Below, in pieces: positions 25,591 through 34,889 of a stretch of DNA of 60,268 nt. Positions within the stretch are counted from its first letter, which is position 1. Each line of letters begins with the position of its first letter. A program made the position numbers and the translations under genes. Under the pieces are notes generated by a model. It had not been told where the DNA came from, made no database searches, and saw only the letters and a program-made list of their open reading frames with translations. Source of the stretch: Alphaproteobacteria bacterium (GTDB lineage Bacteria; Pseudomonadota; Alphaproteobacteria; CAAGCB01; CAG-977); assembly GCA_900768875.1 (NCBI GenBank), contig CAAGEP010000013.1:1-60268 (forward strand), read 5' to 3'.

Positions 25591-26442
25591 TTACACCACA
25601 GACGTTTGTTTGACCCACCAATCCGGATACCCGCCTTTCAAAGCGGCGGCGGCTTGAGCCGCATCGGCGGCGGAACGGAACAAACCGAAACACGTTCCGC
25701 CGCTGCCCGACATGGCCGAAAACAGGCAAATCCGCTGTTTTTCAAGGGCTTGAAGCACTTCCCCGACGGCGGGTTCAAGGGCGCACGCCGCGTCCTGCAA
25801 ATCGTTGTGCCGCTTTTTCAATTCGGCAACGAAAGTCTCAATATCTTCGCAATCGCTTGTAAACGGCATCGGTTTTGAAAAAACGGGCTTGCGCGTTTTA
25901 AACACGGCGGGTGTCGAAACGGGTTTGTTCGGATTGACCAAAACAACGGGCAGAGCGGGAATTTCCGGCGCGGGCGTCAAAATTTCACCGACCCCAGACA
26001 CTTGAACGGCCTTGCCCGCCAGACACGACGGCACGTCCGCCCCCAATTCCAAAGCCAAAGCGTACAGTTTTTCGTCGGGAAGCGTTTTCTTCCACAGGAC
26101 TTGCAATGCTTTCAGCGTCGCCGCCGCGTCCGTCGAACCGCCGCCGATACCCGACGCAACCGGCAGATTCTTTTCCAAAACAATTCGCGCTTTCGGTTCG
26201 ATTCCCAGTGCCGCCGCCAATTTTCGCGCCGCTTTGATAACGATATTGTCTTCGCCCGCCGATAAATCGGGTGCGCCGACGATTGTCAATCTCAGCTCAT
26301 CCGCCGGTTCAACCGTAATCACATCGCCGTCCGCCGCAAAAGCGAACAGACTGTCCAACAAATGATAACCGTCGGAACGTTTTCCCGTAACATGCAAATA
26401 CAGATTGACTTTGGCGGGCGCTTTAACGGAAACGGGCATCAT
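25591..26442 (-). CDS. ispE: 4-diphosphocytidyl-2-C-methyl-D-erythritol kinase
   Basis: IspE phosphorylates CDP-methylerythritol in the non-mevalonate isoprenoid pathway. The 283-residue GHMP kinase has the three expected motifs: AKVNLYLHVTGKRSDGYH at the N-terminus, the ATP-binding LPVASGIGGGSTDAAA around residue 95, and the C-terminal SGSGGTCFGLF. The start overlaps the TPR lipoprotein stop (ATGATG/TGA), so it is coupled to that gene. A TPR lipoprotein followed by ispE is common in alphaproteobacteria. Confidence 0.95.
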   Translation of the reverse strand: MMPVSVKAPAKVNLYLHVTGKRSDGYHLLDSLFAFAADGDVITVEPADELRLTIVGAPDLSAGEDNIVIKAARKLAAALGIEPKARIVLEKNLPVASGIGGGSTDAAATLKALQVLWKKTLPDEKLYALALELGADVPSCLAGKAVQVSGVGEILTPAPEIPALPVVLVNPNKPVSTPAVFKTRKPVFSKPMPFTSDCEDIETFVAELKKRHNDLQDAACALEPAVGEVLQALEKQRICLFSAMSGSGGTCFGLFRSAADAAQAAAALKGGYPDWWVKQTSVV

Positions 26443-28178
26443 TTCACCTTTTTTTGAGGCTTGTACGCAATTCTGTCGCCAACGACATCCAATCCCTTTT
26501 CGATTTTGGCGTCCAGACGCTTTTTATCGGCGGGCGGCAAATCGTCGTTGACGGCCAGAGCCTTGCTCCATTGGTATTGAGCTTCGCGCTTGCGCCCCGT
26601 ACGCCAGTACGCGTCCCCCAAATGATCGTTGATGGTCGCACTGCCCGGTTCAAGAGAAACCGCGACTTCCAGCATCTTTGCCGCTTTTTCGTACTGGCGG
26701 TGCAAATAATACGCCCATCCCAAACTGTCCGCGATATAACCGTCGTTCGGGGAAAGCTGCAGAGCCCGTTTGAGCATTTCCGTCGCTTCGGGAATATTTT
26801 TTCCGCGTTCCAACCATGAATAGCCCAGATAGTTCAACGTCAAAGGCTCCGCAGGTGCCAACATCAGCGCTTTTTGCAAATCGGCCTCCGCCTTGTCCCA
26901 CCGTCCCGCACGTTCATAAGCAACGCCGCGGCTGTAAAACAAAATCCAATGACTGCGGTTCAAAGGTCCTGTTCGACCGATGGCTTCGGAGTAAGCATCA
27001 ACGGCCTGCAAAAAACGTTCGTCGCTTAAAGCGTTGTCGCCCATTTGAATCCACGGCGCGGGCGAATCGTTGCGTTTTGTCGCTAAATCGCGCAAGATTT
27101 TTTCGGCCTCGGCCGTCTTGCTCTGCCGCGCCAGAATTCCCGCCGCGCGCATCCTGCCCGCAAAATAGGTTTCCGAACTTTCCTTTTCGCCCAGATACAA
27201 AGTCAACGCTTCGTCGTCGCGTCCCTGTTTTTCCAAAACTTCGCCCAACAAAATGCGCGCCAACGACAGTTTCGGATCCAAAGCCAGACCGAAACGGATG
27301 AAAAACAGCGACGATTCGGGATTTCCCTTATCCGCCAGACTGCCCGATATGTCAAAGAACGCCTCCGCCAATCCCGCCTTGGCATCGGGAACGCTGAGCG
27401 GCACCTTGCGGTTGGCGACCATCGCCCCCGCCGTAAAAAACATTTCGTCAATCAAAGGATACGCGTGCGCCGTTTTGCGGTAAGCAGACACCAGCGATTG
27501 AAATTCGCGCTGATTTCCGTGACGCAGCAAAAAGTTTCCGTACGCCTGCGCCGCACGCAAAGACAACCCCCCCGGTTCTTTAAGCAAGGCTTCGTATCCT
27601 TCGCGGGCTTTTTCCGCATCGCCCCACATATCGTACAGCAGTGCGGAATGGAACAAATACAGCGCTTCCGTTCCCGCCGTGTTCAATTTCGCCAACGCCT
27701 GCTCGGCTTTTTTACGGTTACCCAGTCCCGCCTGCACCCATATTTCCAACAACGGGAATAAAAAAGTGTTGTCTTTTTTATCGGGATACGCCTTGATTTG
27801 CTTCAAAGCGGCGGCATAATCCCCTTTTCGGGCATCGCGGGCAATCACCGTCAATGCCGCCAACAGGGACGATTTATCCTTTTTCAGTTCCGCCGCGGCA
27901 TACGGATAAGCCTCCTCCAACCGCCCTTCAACGGCCAGCAGAGTAAACATCTCCGTTTTCAAAATCCCGTTATCCGCGTCTTCTTTCAAAGCGGCTTTCA
28001 AATAATTGACGGCGGCGGGAAAATCCAAATCCTGTTTGGCTTGCAGATAAAGGATGTACGACCCGACGGCGGGCGGATTTTGCGCCGTTTTCACAGACGT
28101 ATCGGACACGGCGTTTGTCGCCTGAGGCGCGCAAGCCGCTAAAATCAATGCCGACAAAGCCAAAATTCGCAGGTTCAT
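26439..28178 (-). CDS. TPR-repeat outer-membrane or periplasmic lipoprotein
   Basis: The 579-residue protein begins with a lipoprotein signal and lipobox LAAC (Cys at residue 16). The rest is tetratricopeptide-like helices. The repeats are clearest in the C-terminal half: WIQMGDNALSDERFLQAVDAY, GVAYERAGRWDKAEADLQKAL, YSWLERGKNIPEATEMLKRAL, GWAYYLHRQYEKAAKML and GDAYWRTGRKREAQYQW. Such proteins serve as scaffolds for envelope complexes, but the specific partner is not known. It is translated just upstream of ispE with a 4-nt overlap. It diverges from the uracil-DNA glycosylase gene. Confidence 0.85.
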   Translation of the reverse strand: MNLRILALSALILAACAPQATNAVSDTSVKTAQNPPAVGSYILYLQAKQDLDFPAAVNYLKAALKEDADNGILKTEMFTLLAVEGRLEEAYPYAAAELKKDKSSLLAALTVIARDARKGDYAAALKQIKAYPDKKDNTFLFPLLEIWVQAGLGNRKKAEQALAKLNTAGTEALYLFHSALLYDMWGDAEKAREGYEALLKEPGGLSLRAAQAYGNFLLRHGNQREFQSLVSAYRKTAHAYPLIDEMFFTAGAMVANRKVPLSVPDAKAGLAEAFFDISGSLADKGNPESSLFFIRFGLALDPKLSLARILLGEVLEKQGRDDEALTLYLGEKESSETYFAGRMRAAGILARQSKTAEAEKILRDLATKRNDSPAPWIQMGDNALSDERFLQAVDAYSEAIGRTGPLNRSHWILFYSRGVAYERAGRWDKAEADLQKALMLAPAEPLTLNYLGYSWLERGKNIPEATEMLKRALQLSPNDGYIADSLGWAYYLHRQYEKAAKMLEVAVSLEPGSATINDHLGDAYWRTGRKREAQYQWSKALAVNDDLPPADKKRLDAKIEKGLDVVGDRIAYKPQKKVK

Positions 28179-28291
28179 TGCTGTTCTTTCTTTTCAAAAA
28201 ATCAGCTTATTTTGGGCTGATTCCCGATAAAAATCAAGTTTTGTCACAAAAAAGTTCAAACATTTACCCGAAATATGATATTTTGCTTTTT

Positions 28292-29065
28292 ATGAAAACA
28301 GAAAACTCCTCTTTGGCGGCAATGGAATGGTATTTGACGGCGGGCGTCGATGAAATTATCGGCGAAGTTCCCGTCGACCGTCTGCATATTCCCGAAGCCA
28401 AGCCCGTCATGGCGGCGGCGCCCGTTGCGGCGATTGCCCCCGCCGAAGTTCCGCCCGCGCCGCAAGCCGCGGCAACAACCGAACTGGCGGCGAAAGCGGC
28501 GACTTTGGACGAATTGCGCGCCGCGATGGAGAATTTTGACGGCTGCGCGCTGAAACAAACGGCGACGCACCTTGTTTTCGCCGACGGCAATCCCGAAGCC
28601 GATTTGATGATTGTCGGCGAAGCGCCGGGGGCGGAGGAAGACAAAAAAGGACTGCCTTTCGTCGGGGCAAGCGGTCATCTGCTGGATTTGATGCTGAAAT
28701 CCGTCGGGCGCGACAGAACAAACGTGTACATTTCAAACGTCGTGTCGTGGCGTCCGCCCAACAACCGCAAGCCGTCCGAGGATGAAATCGCCCTGCTGAC
28801 GCCGTTTATCAAGCGGCACATCGCTTTGGTTCATCCCAAAGTTTTATTGCTGTTGGGCGGCAGTGCCGTATCGGCGCTTATCGGCATCAAGGACGGCATT
28901 ACCCGCACCCGCGGGCGGTGGCTGACGTATCGCGACGGGGATGTTTCGATTCCCGCGTTCGCGTCGTTTCACCCCGCGTTTTTACTGCGTTCGCCCGCGC
29001 AAAAGAAAGCCGCGTGGCGCGACTTTCTGACCGTCAAAGCCAAAACGGATATTACCAAAACTTAA
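28292..29065 (+). CDS. Uracil-DNA glycosylase, family 4-like, lacking most Fe-S cysteines
   Basis: The 257-residue protein removes uracil from DNA in base-excision repair. Motifs are MIVGEAPGAEEDKKGLPFVGASG (water-activating and uracil-binding region) and SFHPAFLLRSPAQKKAAW (leucine-loop region). In the family's Fe-S form four cysteines bind a 4Fe-4S cluster. Here only one is kept, in FDGCALK. The others are replaced: first position Asp, VVSWRPPNNR has Trp for Cys, and EIALLTPFI has Leu for Cys. The N-terminal 80 residues are Ala/Pro-rich. ATG 28292 is used; the upstream frame overlaps the divergent TPR gene and is not coding. The Shine-Dalgarno is weak. Confidence 0.88.
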   Translation: MKTENSSLAAMEWYLTAGVDEIIGEVPVDRLHIPEAKPVMAAAPVAAIAPAEVPPAPQAAATTELAAKAATLDELRAAMENFDGCALKQTATHLVFADGNPEADLMIVGEAPGAEEDKKGLPFVGASGHLLDLMLKSVGRDRTNVYISNVVSWRPPNNRKPSEDEIALLTPFIKRHIALVHPKVLLLLGGSAVSALIGIKDGITRTRGRWLTYRDGDVSIPAFASFHPAFLLRSPAQKKAAWRDFLTVKAKTDITKT

Positions 29066-29942
29066 TCAGTTTCAGCAGGTTCAAGCCGTTTTTCTTGGTC
29101 ATAAAGACTTTGTTGCAATACGGGCATTGGGTAAACACCGCCGAAAACTTTTTGGCAAGCTTCATCGCCAAAAACGGCGGAATCAACAGCAAAACCGAAA
29201 CGATAATCAAAACCGCCCAAAATCCGTAAGTGTAATACGCGTCGATTTTACGCACGGCGTCTTTGAAAATGCCGCCTTTTTTCAGTTCCTTGTAAACGCT
29301 TGCCGTCGCTTTTCTGTCCTGTTCGGACATCAAGCCGTAGCCGCCTTTGACCACTTTTTTGTAAGCGGAGTCGCTTAACGCCAACTGTTTTTGCATTTGC
29401 GACGACGCCAAAGCCGTCACTTCTTTTTTCAAACCGTCGCGCACGCTGTTGTTCAGAGCCGTTTTCAGCTCGTCCGTCGACGATTTCAGCTGTTTGTTGA
29501 TTTTTTTCACCTGCGTTTGCAAAGTGTCCGTGGCTTCGGTGATTTTTTTGTTGACGTTGTCGGCTTCCTTGACGCCGAATTTTGACAAGGTCGAGGTCAG
29601 CTTTTTCGCTTTGTCCGTCGTTTTGGTCAGTTTTTCCAGCTTCGACGTGTCCAGCTTGACTTCGGGGATTTTCAGTTTCGCCGTGTATTTGTCGATATCG
29701 ACGCTTTTCAGCACTTTGTCCGTAAACGCGTCGTACTGGTCGGCAAGAACGTTATTTGCCGCGCCGACCGTTTTGACAACGGCGAATTCCTTGATATTTT
29801 CGCCGTACTTCGCAATGCCGTAAAGCGCGGGGACAATCACCGCCAAAATCCAAATCAGCGAAAAAATCCGCGCCGCCTTAATCAAAAAAGACGTCTGATG
29901 AAGCAATTTGTATTCATCGCCCGTTGTTGCCGTAGCCATCAT
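29052..29942 (-). CDS. Membrane-anchored coiled-coil protein with a C-terminal CxxC
   Basis: I do not recognise this 296-residue protein. It has a transmembrane segment at about residues 23-45 (ARIFSLIWILAVIVPALYGI). A long Lys/Thr/Leu-rich region from about 60 to 200 is very probably coiled coil. A second transmembrane segment lies at about 240-262 (FWAVLIIVSVLLLIPPFLAM), followed by a short tail with CPYCNKVF. The single CxxC pair could bind metal or be redox active. It starts right after the hydrolase stop with an AGGGGG Shine-Dalgarno and ends in a 14-nt convergent overlap with the uracil-DNA glycosylase. It is the last gene of the rpmI-rplT-pheST transcript. Confidence 0.75.
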   Translation of the reverse strand: MMATATTGDEYKLLHQTSFLIKAARIFSLIWILAVIVPALYGIAKYGENIKEFAVVKTVGAANNVLADQYDAFTDKVLKSVDIDKYTAKLKIPEVKLDTSKLEKLTKTTDKAKKLTSTLSKFGVKEADNVNKKITEATDTLQTQVKKINKQLKSSTDELKTALNNSVRDGLKKEVTALASSQMQKQLALSDSAYKKVVKGGYGLMSEQDRKATASVYKELKKGGIFKDAVRKIDAYYTYGFWAVLIIVSVLLLIPPFLAMKLAKKFSAVFTQCPYCNKVFMTKKNGLNLLKLIKFW

Positions 29943-30713
29943 TTACCCCCTTTGTTTCGTTCTGTCGCCCCACGGTTTCGCCAGCCGCAGGATTTCATCC
30001 ATCGCTTCTTTTTCAAAGAAAGTGTGGTCTTTGCCCCAGATAACTTTTGTAACCGTTTTCTGTCCGTTTTTGAACAAAGTCTTGTCCGCCAGCACAAATC
30101 CGCCGAACGGAACGGTCGTGTCTTCGGATCCGTGAATCAAGATGAATTCCGGTTTGGACAGCGAAGGGTGATTGTCCACTTCTGCCGCGTTCAGCAGACA
30201 GCCCGCGACAATCATCACGCCGCCCAAAGGAATCAAATCGCCGTTTTTGTCCGTGTCCGCCAGCTCGTCACATTCCGCCGTCAGCTGCAAAGCCAGCATC
30301 GCGCCCTGCGACACGCCGAAAACGAACGTGTTTTCAGCACCGATTTTGTGAAAATCCATGCGATCGCGGATATAGTCGATAACGATTTGCGCCGCGGGAT
30401 CGTAGTTTTCATACATCTGCGAAAACTTGGCGTAAACGGCGGGCGTCATGTCGTCGGGATGAAGCGTCAGCCAGTCGTCCTTGAATCCGTCTGGAATCGA
30501 AAACCATTGGCGGGCTTCTTCGTTGCCGTCCATGGCTTCCAATCCGTCGGGAACGTAAAACACCGCGTCGGGCATGACCGTTTGCAGTTCGCGCACGAAC
30601 CACGCGTTCGATTCGCCCGTTCCGCCCATGCCGTGCAGGTAGACGACCAACTGTTTCGGTTTCGCCCCGTTCAAGGGCATGACGACCGCGCCGTTCAGCA
30701 AAGGTTTACGCAT
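29943..30713 (-). CDS. Alpha/beta hydrolase, phospholipase/carboxylesterase family
   Basis: The 256-residue protein has the alpha/beta hydrolase triad. The oxyanion segment is LHGMGGTGES near residue 27. The nucleophile Ser sits in GVSQGAM (GxSxG). The acid is probably Asp in HGSEDTTVPF and the base His in GKDHTFF. This is the carboxylesterase 2 group, cytosolic serine esterases acting on short acyl esters or lysophospholipids. There is no signal peptide. The start follows the pheT stop by 1 nt, so it is in the same operon without an obvious functional link. Confidence 0.85.
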   Translation of the reverse strand: MRKPLLNGAVVMPLNGAKPKQLVVYLHGMGGTGESNAWFVRELQTVMPDAVFYVPDGLEAMDGNEEARQWFSIPDGFKDDWLTLHPDDMTPAVYAKFSQMYENYDPAAQIVIDYIRDRMDFHKIGAENTFVFGVSQGAMLALQLTAECDELADTDKNGDLIPLGGVMIVAGCLLNAAEVDNHPSLSKPEFILIHGSEDTTVPFGGFVLADKTLFKNGQKTVTKVIWGKDHTFFEKEAMDEILRLAKPWGDRTKQRG

Positions 30714-30714
30714 C

Positions 30715-33096
30715 TCAGCTCCTCAGCGTTGCGCCCGTGGCGACGCCGACCGCGCCGACGACACGGCGGCAGACGCTTTCGATTTCTTCGTCCGTCATCG
30801 TTTTTTCGACGGGCTGAATCGTCAGCTGAATCGCGACGGATTTCTTGTCGCCCAACGCTTCGCCTTCGTACAAATCGAAAACCGAAACGTCCGTAATCAG
30901 AACCTTGTCCGTGTTTTTGGCGGCGGAAACGATTTTGTCCGCATCGACTTTGCGATCGACCAAGAACGCCAAATCGCGGAAAATCGGCGTGAAAGCGGAC
31001 AGTTTGAGCGTTTTGACGCCCTTGCCGTTTTTCTTTTTCGCGGGCGGCAGGCGGTCAAGGAAGACTTCACACGCGCAAACCGTCGTTTTAACATCCATCG
31101 CCTTTAAAATCTTGGGATGCAGTTCGCCGAAGTACGCCAAAACCGTTTTTCCGATTTTCACCGCGCCCGACCGTCCGGGATGATACCAAGCGGGGGCTTC
31201 GCGCACGATTTGCACGCTTTGCGGAGCTTCCGCCGCGTCCAAAGCCGCCAGAGCGTCGGCTTTCGCGTCGAACACGTCAACGGGACGCTGAGCGACCGCC
31301 CAATGACGCGGAGTCGCCTGACCGAAGCGCAGCTGACACGCGACCGTTTCCTGTTCCATCGGCTTGAATCCGAAGAATTGAGGTCCGACTTCAAATAAAC
31401 AGCCGTCGAACGTGCCTTTTGTGATGTTGGAACGCGCCGCCGAAACCAAGTTCGGCAACAGATTCGGACGCATTTCGTTTAAATCCGCACTAATCGGATT
31501 GGCAATCAAAACGGCGTCTTTGGTGCGGAACGGCACGGCGTCTTTGGACGACATGAACGACCATGTAATCGTCTGACAGCCGCCGCGGTTCGCCATCGCG
31601 CGGCGCACCGACACTTCGCGGCGCTGTTTGGGCTGTAAAATCCCGTGAACGCCGTTCGGACGCGGCAAAGCGATTTCGGGCAGTTTGTCATAGCCGTAAA
31701 TGCGCAGAACTTCCTCGACCAAATCATGCGAACCGGAAATGTCGGAACGCCACGTCGGACGAACGACGGAAAAAAGATTGCCGCCAGTTTTAACGACACA
31801 ACCCAATTTTTCCAGAATTTCCTTGCAGGTGTCGGCGGGAACGTCAACGCCGCACAGCTTTTCGACACGGTGAGGGTCGAAAGCTATCGGGGCGGGTCGT
31901 TCGGGTTCTTTGCCCGTCACAATCAGTTCGGAACATTCGCCGCCGCACAGCTCCGCAATCATTTGCGCCGCCATGTCCGCACCGAAAGGAATCGTCGAAG
32001 CGGGATCGACGCCGCGTTCAAAGCGTTGGCGCGAATCGGACGTCAAAATCAGCTTCTGTCCCGTTTTGGCAATGCTTTCGGGGGTGAAATACGCGGATTC
32101 CAGCAAAACGCGCGTGGTCGATTCTTCACAGCCCGACGCTTCGCCGCCCATGATGCCCGCAATGGATTCGACGCCGTTTTCGTCGGCAATGACGACCATG
32201 CCGTCGCTCAGCGCGTATTCTTTGCCGTCCAAAGCCGTCAGTTTTTCGCCGTCGCGCGCGGAACGGACGGTGATTTGCCCTTTGACTTTATCGGCATCGA
32301 AAACGTGCAAAGGACGACCGAACGTGATGTTGAAATAGTTGGTCACGTCCACCAAAGCGGATATCGGACGCAAGCCGACCGCCGTCAGCCTGTCCTGCAT
32401 CCATTTCGGCGAAGCCCCGTTTTTCACGCCGCGGATTTCACGCAGGGTAAAGAACGGCGCGCCGATTTCGGTCGCTTCGTTGGAAAGCTTGACATCACTC
32501 TTAAAAGCGCAAACCGTTACGTTATGCTTCGGCGTTTTCAGTGTTCCCAAGCCTGCCGCTGCCAAATCGCGCGCAATGCCGTAAACGCTCATGCAGTCGC
32601 CGCGGTTCGGGGTAATCGACACGTCGAACACGGGATCGGACGGATAAACGGTCGTAATGGACGCGCCGACAACCGCGTCTTCGGGACATTCGATAATGCC
32701 CGTATGGTCGGGACCGACGCCCAGTTCGTCTTCGGCGCACATCATGCCGAAGCTTTCGACGCCGCGGATTTTGCCCGCTTTTAATTTGTCGCCGAAAGCG
32801 GGAACGTAATCCCCCGGACGCGCCAAGATGCCTTTCATGCCCGCGCGCGCGTTCGGCGCGCCGCACACGATTTGCACCAGCTCTTTGCCCGTGTTGACTT
32901 TCAAAACGTGCAAGTGGTCGGAATCGGGATGCGCGACACATTCGTCAATGCTGACGACAATCAAATCCTTGACCGCCGCCAAAGGATCGACGACTTCCTC
33001 GATTTCCAAACCGATGGCGGTCAGGCGTTCGGCGATTTCGTCAACGCTTGCGTTCGTGTCCAAAAAATCTTTTAACCAGCTCAGCGTGAATTTCAT
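30715..33096 (-). CDS. pheT: Phenylalanyl-tRNA synthetase beta subunit
   Basis: The beta chain of the alpha2beta2 Phe-tRNA synthetase handles editing and tRNA binding. The 793 residues are full length. It opens MKFTLSWLKDFLD, then has the EMAP-like tRNA-binding domain (residues about 40-150, HLHVLKVNTG and GCP-like segment). The B3/B4 editing domain follows, then B5 and a catalytic-like core (RPTWRSDISGSHDLVEEVLRIYGYDKLP). The C-terminal FDX-ACB anticodon-binding domain includes FRDLAFLVDRKVDADKI. ATG 33096 overlaps the pheS stop by 4 nt. Confidence 0.97.
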   Translation of the reverse strand: MKFTLSWLKDFLDTNASVDEIAERLTAIGLEIEEVVDPLAAVKDLIVVSIDECVAHPDSDHLHVLKVNTGKELVQIVCGAPNARAGMKGILARPGDYVPAFGDKLKAGKIRGVESFGMMCAEDELGVGPDHTGIIECPEDAVVGASITTVYPSDPVFDVSITPNRGDCMSVYGIARDLAAAGLGTLKTPKHNVTVCAFKSDVKLSNEATEIGAPFFTLREIRGVKNGASPKWMQDRLTAVGLRPISALVDVTNYFNITFGRPLHVFDADKVKGQITVRSARDGEKLTALDGKEYALSDGMVVIADENGVESIAGIMGGEASGCEESTTRVLLESAYFTPESIAKTGQKLILTSDSRQRFERGVDPASTIPFGADMAAQMIAELCGGECSELIVTGKEPERPAPIAFDPHRVEKLCGVDVPADTCKEILEKLGCVVKTGGNLFSVVRPTWRSDISGSHDLVEEVLRIYGYDKLPEIALPRPNGVHGILQPKQRREVSVRRAMANRGGCQTITWSFMSSKDAVPFRTKDAVLIANPISADLNEMRPNLLPNLVSAARSNITKGTFDGCLFEVGPQFFGFKPMEQETVACQLRFGQATPRHWAVAQRPVDVFDAKADALAALDAAEAPQSVQIVREAPAWYHPGRSGAVKIGKTVLAYFGELHPKILKAMDVKTTVCACEVFLDRLPPAKKKNGKGVKTLKLSAFTPIFRDLAFLVDRKVDADKIVSAAKNTDKVLITDVSVFDLYEGEALGDKKSVAIQLTIQPVEKTMTDEEIESVCRRVVGAVGVATGATLRS

Positions 33097-34187
33097 CTTT
33101 TGTTTCCTCCCGTCATGCTCAATCCCGACGCCGTCGAGGGAATGTCCAAAGGAACAAACCCGTAATGTTTAATCCAGCGCAAATCCGATTCAAAGAACGT
33201 GCGCAAATCGGGAATCGCGTATTTCAGCATCGCCAGACGGTCAAGCCCGATGCCGAACGCAAAGCCCTGATAGACTTCGGGGTCGATGTTGCAGGCTTTC
33301 AAAACATTCGGATGAACCATGCCGCAGCCCAGAATTTCCAGCCAGTCGTCGCCTTCGCCGATTTTCAGTTCGCCGTTTTTGCGCGAACAGCCGATATCCA
33401 TTTCCGCCGACGGTTCCGTGAACGGAAAGAACGACGGACGAAAGCGCACGGGAACGTCGTCCAGTTCAAAGAATGTCTTAACAAACTCAATCAAACAGCC
33501 TTTCAAGTGCGCCATATTGGTTTCGGTATCGACAATCAAGCCTTCGACCTGATGGAACATCGGCGCGTGCGTCGCGTCGTAGTCGCAGCGGTAAGTACGC
33601 CCCGGAACGATGACGCGCACGGGCGGTTTTTGTTTTTCCATCGTGCGAATCTGCACGGCGGACGTTTGCGTGCGCACGATGAATTTGTCGCCGTTTTCCT
33701 CGCCTTTCAAATAGAACGTGTCCTGCATCTGGCGGGCGGGGTGGTTTTTCGGCGTGTTCAAAGCGGTGAAGTTATGGAAATCGTCTTCGATGTCGGGACC
33801 TTCCGCAACGTCAAAGCCCATTTGTCCGAAAATGGCGACGACTTCGTCATACGTCTGGTACAACGGATGGACGCGGCCTTGCGTTTCGGGGCGCACGGGC
33901 AGGGTGATGTCGACGGCTTCGCGCGCCAAACGGGCGTTGATGGCGTCTTCCTCCAATTTGGCTTTTTTAGCCTCGATAGCGTCGGCGACGGCGGTTTTCA
34001 GCGTGTTGAACTGCTGACCCGCGGCTTTGCGTTCGTCGGGGCTCATCGCGCCCAATGTTTTCATTTTTTCGGTAATCAAGCCTTTTTTGCCCAAAACGGC
34101 GACGCGCACGGCGTCCAGCTGCGCCAAATCGGCGGCGGATTCGACCTGCGCCAGCAAATCGGCTTGAAGCGTTTCCATATCACTCAT
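33093..34187 (-). CDS. pheS: Phenylalanyl-tRNA synthetase alpha subunit
   Basis: This catalytic alpha chain activates phenylalanine. The 364-residue protein has an N-terminal coiled coil that binds tRNA (residues about 1-90). The class II core includes HPARQMQDTFYL (motif 2 vicinity), RTQTSAVQIRTME, PGRTYRCDYDATHAPMFHQVEGL and the motif 3 segment FAFGIGLDRLAMLKY. Start ATG 34187 has AGGA 8 nt upstream. It lies 65 nt behind rplT, with a hairpin in between. Confidence 0.97.
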   Translation of the reverse strand: MSDMETLQADLLAQVESAADLAQLDAVRVAVLGKKGLITEKMKTLGAMSPDERKAAGQQFNTLKTAVADAIEAKKAKLEEDAINARLAREAVDITLPVRPETQGRVHPLYQTYDEVVAIFGQMGFDVAEGPDIEDDFHNFTALNTPKNHPARQMQDTFYLKGEENGDKFIVRTQTSAVQIRTMEKQKPPVRVIVPGRTYRCDYDATHAPMFHQVEGLIVDTETNMAHLKGCLIEFVKTFFELDDVPVRFRPSFFPFTEPSAEMDIGCSRKNGELKIGEGDDWLEILGCGMVHPNVLKACNIDPEVYQGFAFGIGLDRLAMLKYAIPDLRTFFESDLRWIKHYGFVPLDIPSTASGLSMTGGNKR

Positions 34188-34209
34188 TAAACAAATCCTT
34201 TATCACACG

Positions 34210-34232
34210 AAAGGGGCGCAATGCGCCCCTTT
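34210..34232 (-). promoter_or_regulatory. Hairpin between rplT and pheS
   Basis: A perfect 10-bp stem (34210-34219 with 34223-34232) with a 3-nt loop. The following T-run on the minus strand is only TTT, so it could be a weak terminator/attenuator or an RNA processing or stability element separating ribosomal-protein and pheST expression. Confidence 0.5.
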
Positions 34233-34252
34233 GTTTTTCGGCAACCCGCAGT

Positions 34253-34612
34253 TTAAGCTTTCAAAGCGGCTTTCACGGAATCGACGACTTTTGCAAAAGC
34301 GGCGGGCTGGTTCATCGCCAAGTCTGCCAAAATTTTGCGATCCATTTCAATGCCGGCTTTGTTCAAGCCGTTGATGAACTTGGAGTAGGTCAATCCGTAT
34401 GCGCGGACACCGGCGTTGATACGCTGAATCCACAAAGCGCGGAAGTTGCTTTTCTTCTTGCGGCGATCGCGATAGGCATACTGCAAGCCTTTTTCGACTT
34501 TTTCCAAAGCGATGCGATACAAGGCGTGATTGCTTTCGCGGTAGCCTTTCGCAAGTTTCAAAATCTTTTTGTGTTTGACATGAGCCGTCATACCACGTTT
34601 TACACGAGCCAT
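34253..34612 (-). CDS. rplT: 50S ribosomal protein L20
   Basis: L20 (119 residues) is an early 23S rRNA-binding protein needed for 50S assembly. The sequence is canonical: MARVKRGMTAHVKHKKILKLAKGY, then RDRRKKKSNFRALWIQRINAGVRAYGL, ending in the helical region with LADLAMNQPAAFAKVV. It follows rpmI in the conserved rpmI-rplT order. L20 commonly represses its own operon by binding the mRNA leader; a candidate leader hairpin is listed upstream of rpmI. Confidence 0.98.
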   Translation of the reverse strand: MARVKRGMTAHVKHKKILKLAKGYRESNHALYRIALEKVEKGLQYAYRDRRKKKSNFRALWIQRINAGVRAYGLTYSKFINGLNKAGIEMDRKILADLAMNQPAAFAKVVDSVKAALKA

Positions 34613-34633
34613 TTTCTTATCTCCTCAACCGAC

Positions 34634-34831
34634 TTAGTTATAGGGCATGAAACGATCGACGATTTTAAAATCGCATTCGCGCAGCAACGTCGTGCCGCGG
34701 GCTTTGCGTTTCATTTTCGTCGGCTTGGAAATCAAACGGTGACGCTTGCTGGCGTAGCCGTGTTTGATGCCGCCGGCACCGGTACGGGCAAAACGTTTTT
34801 TGACCGAACTTTTTGTCTTCAATTTGGGCAT
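34634..34831 (-). CDS. rpmI: 50S ribosomal protein L35
   Basis: The 65-residue basic protein starts MPKLKTKSSVKKRF and contains KHGYASKRHRLISKPTKMKRKARG, typical of L35. ATG 34831 is fixed by GGAG about 6 nt upstream and by the family N-terminus. The frame is open 60 nt further upstream but that part is not L35. infC, often the first gene of this operon, is not upstream; an ankyrin gene is. Confidence 0.97.
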   Translation of the reverse strand: MPKLKTKSSVKKRFARTGAGGIKHGYASKRHRLISKPTKMKRKARGTTLLRECDFKIVDRFMPYN

Positions 34832-34889
34832 TTCCGTCTCCTTCACAGTATATTTTAACGGTTCTGCGTTTCCAAGGCTGCCCTTATAC

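Noticed and set aside
28115..28291. N-terminal extension of the uracil-DNA glycosylase
   Set aside because: It overlaps the start of the divergent TPR lipoprotein and shows no family similarity.
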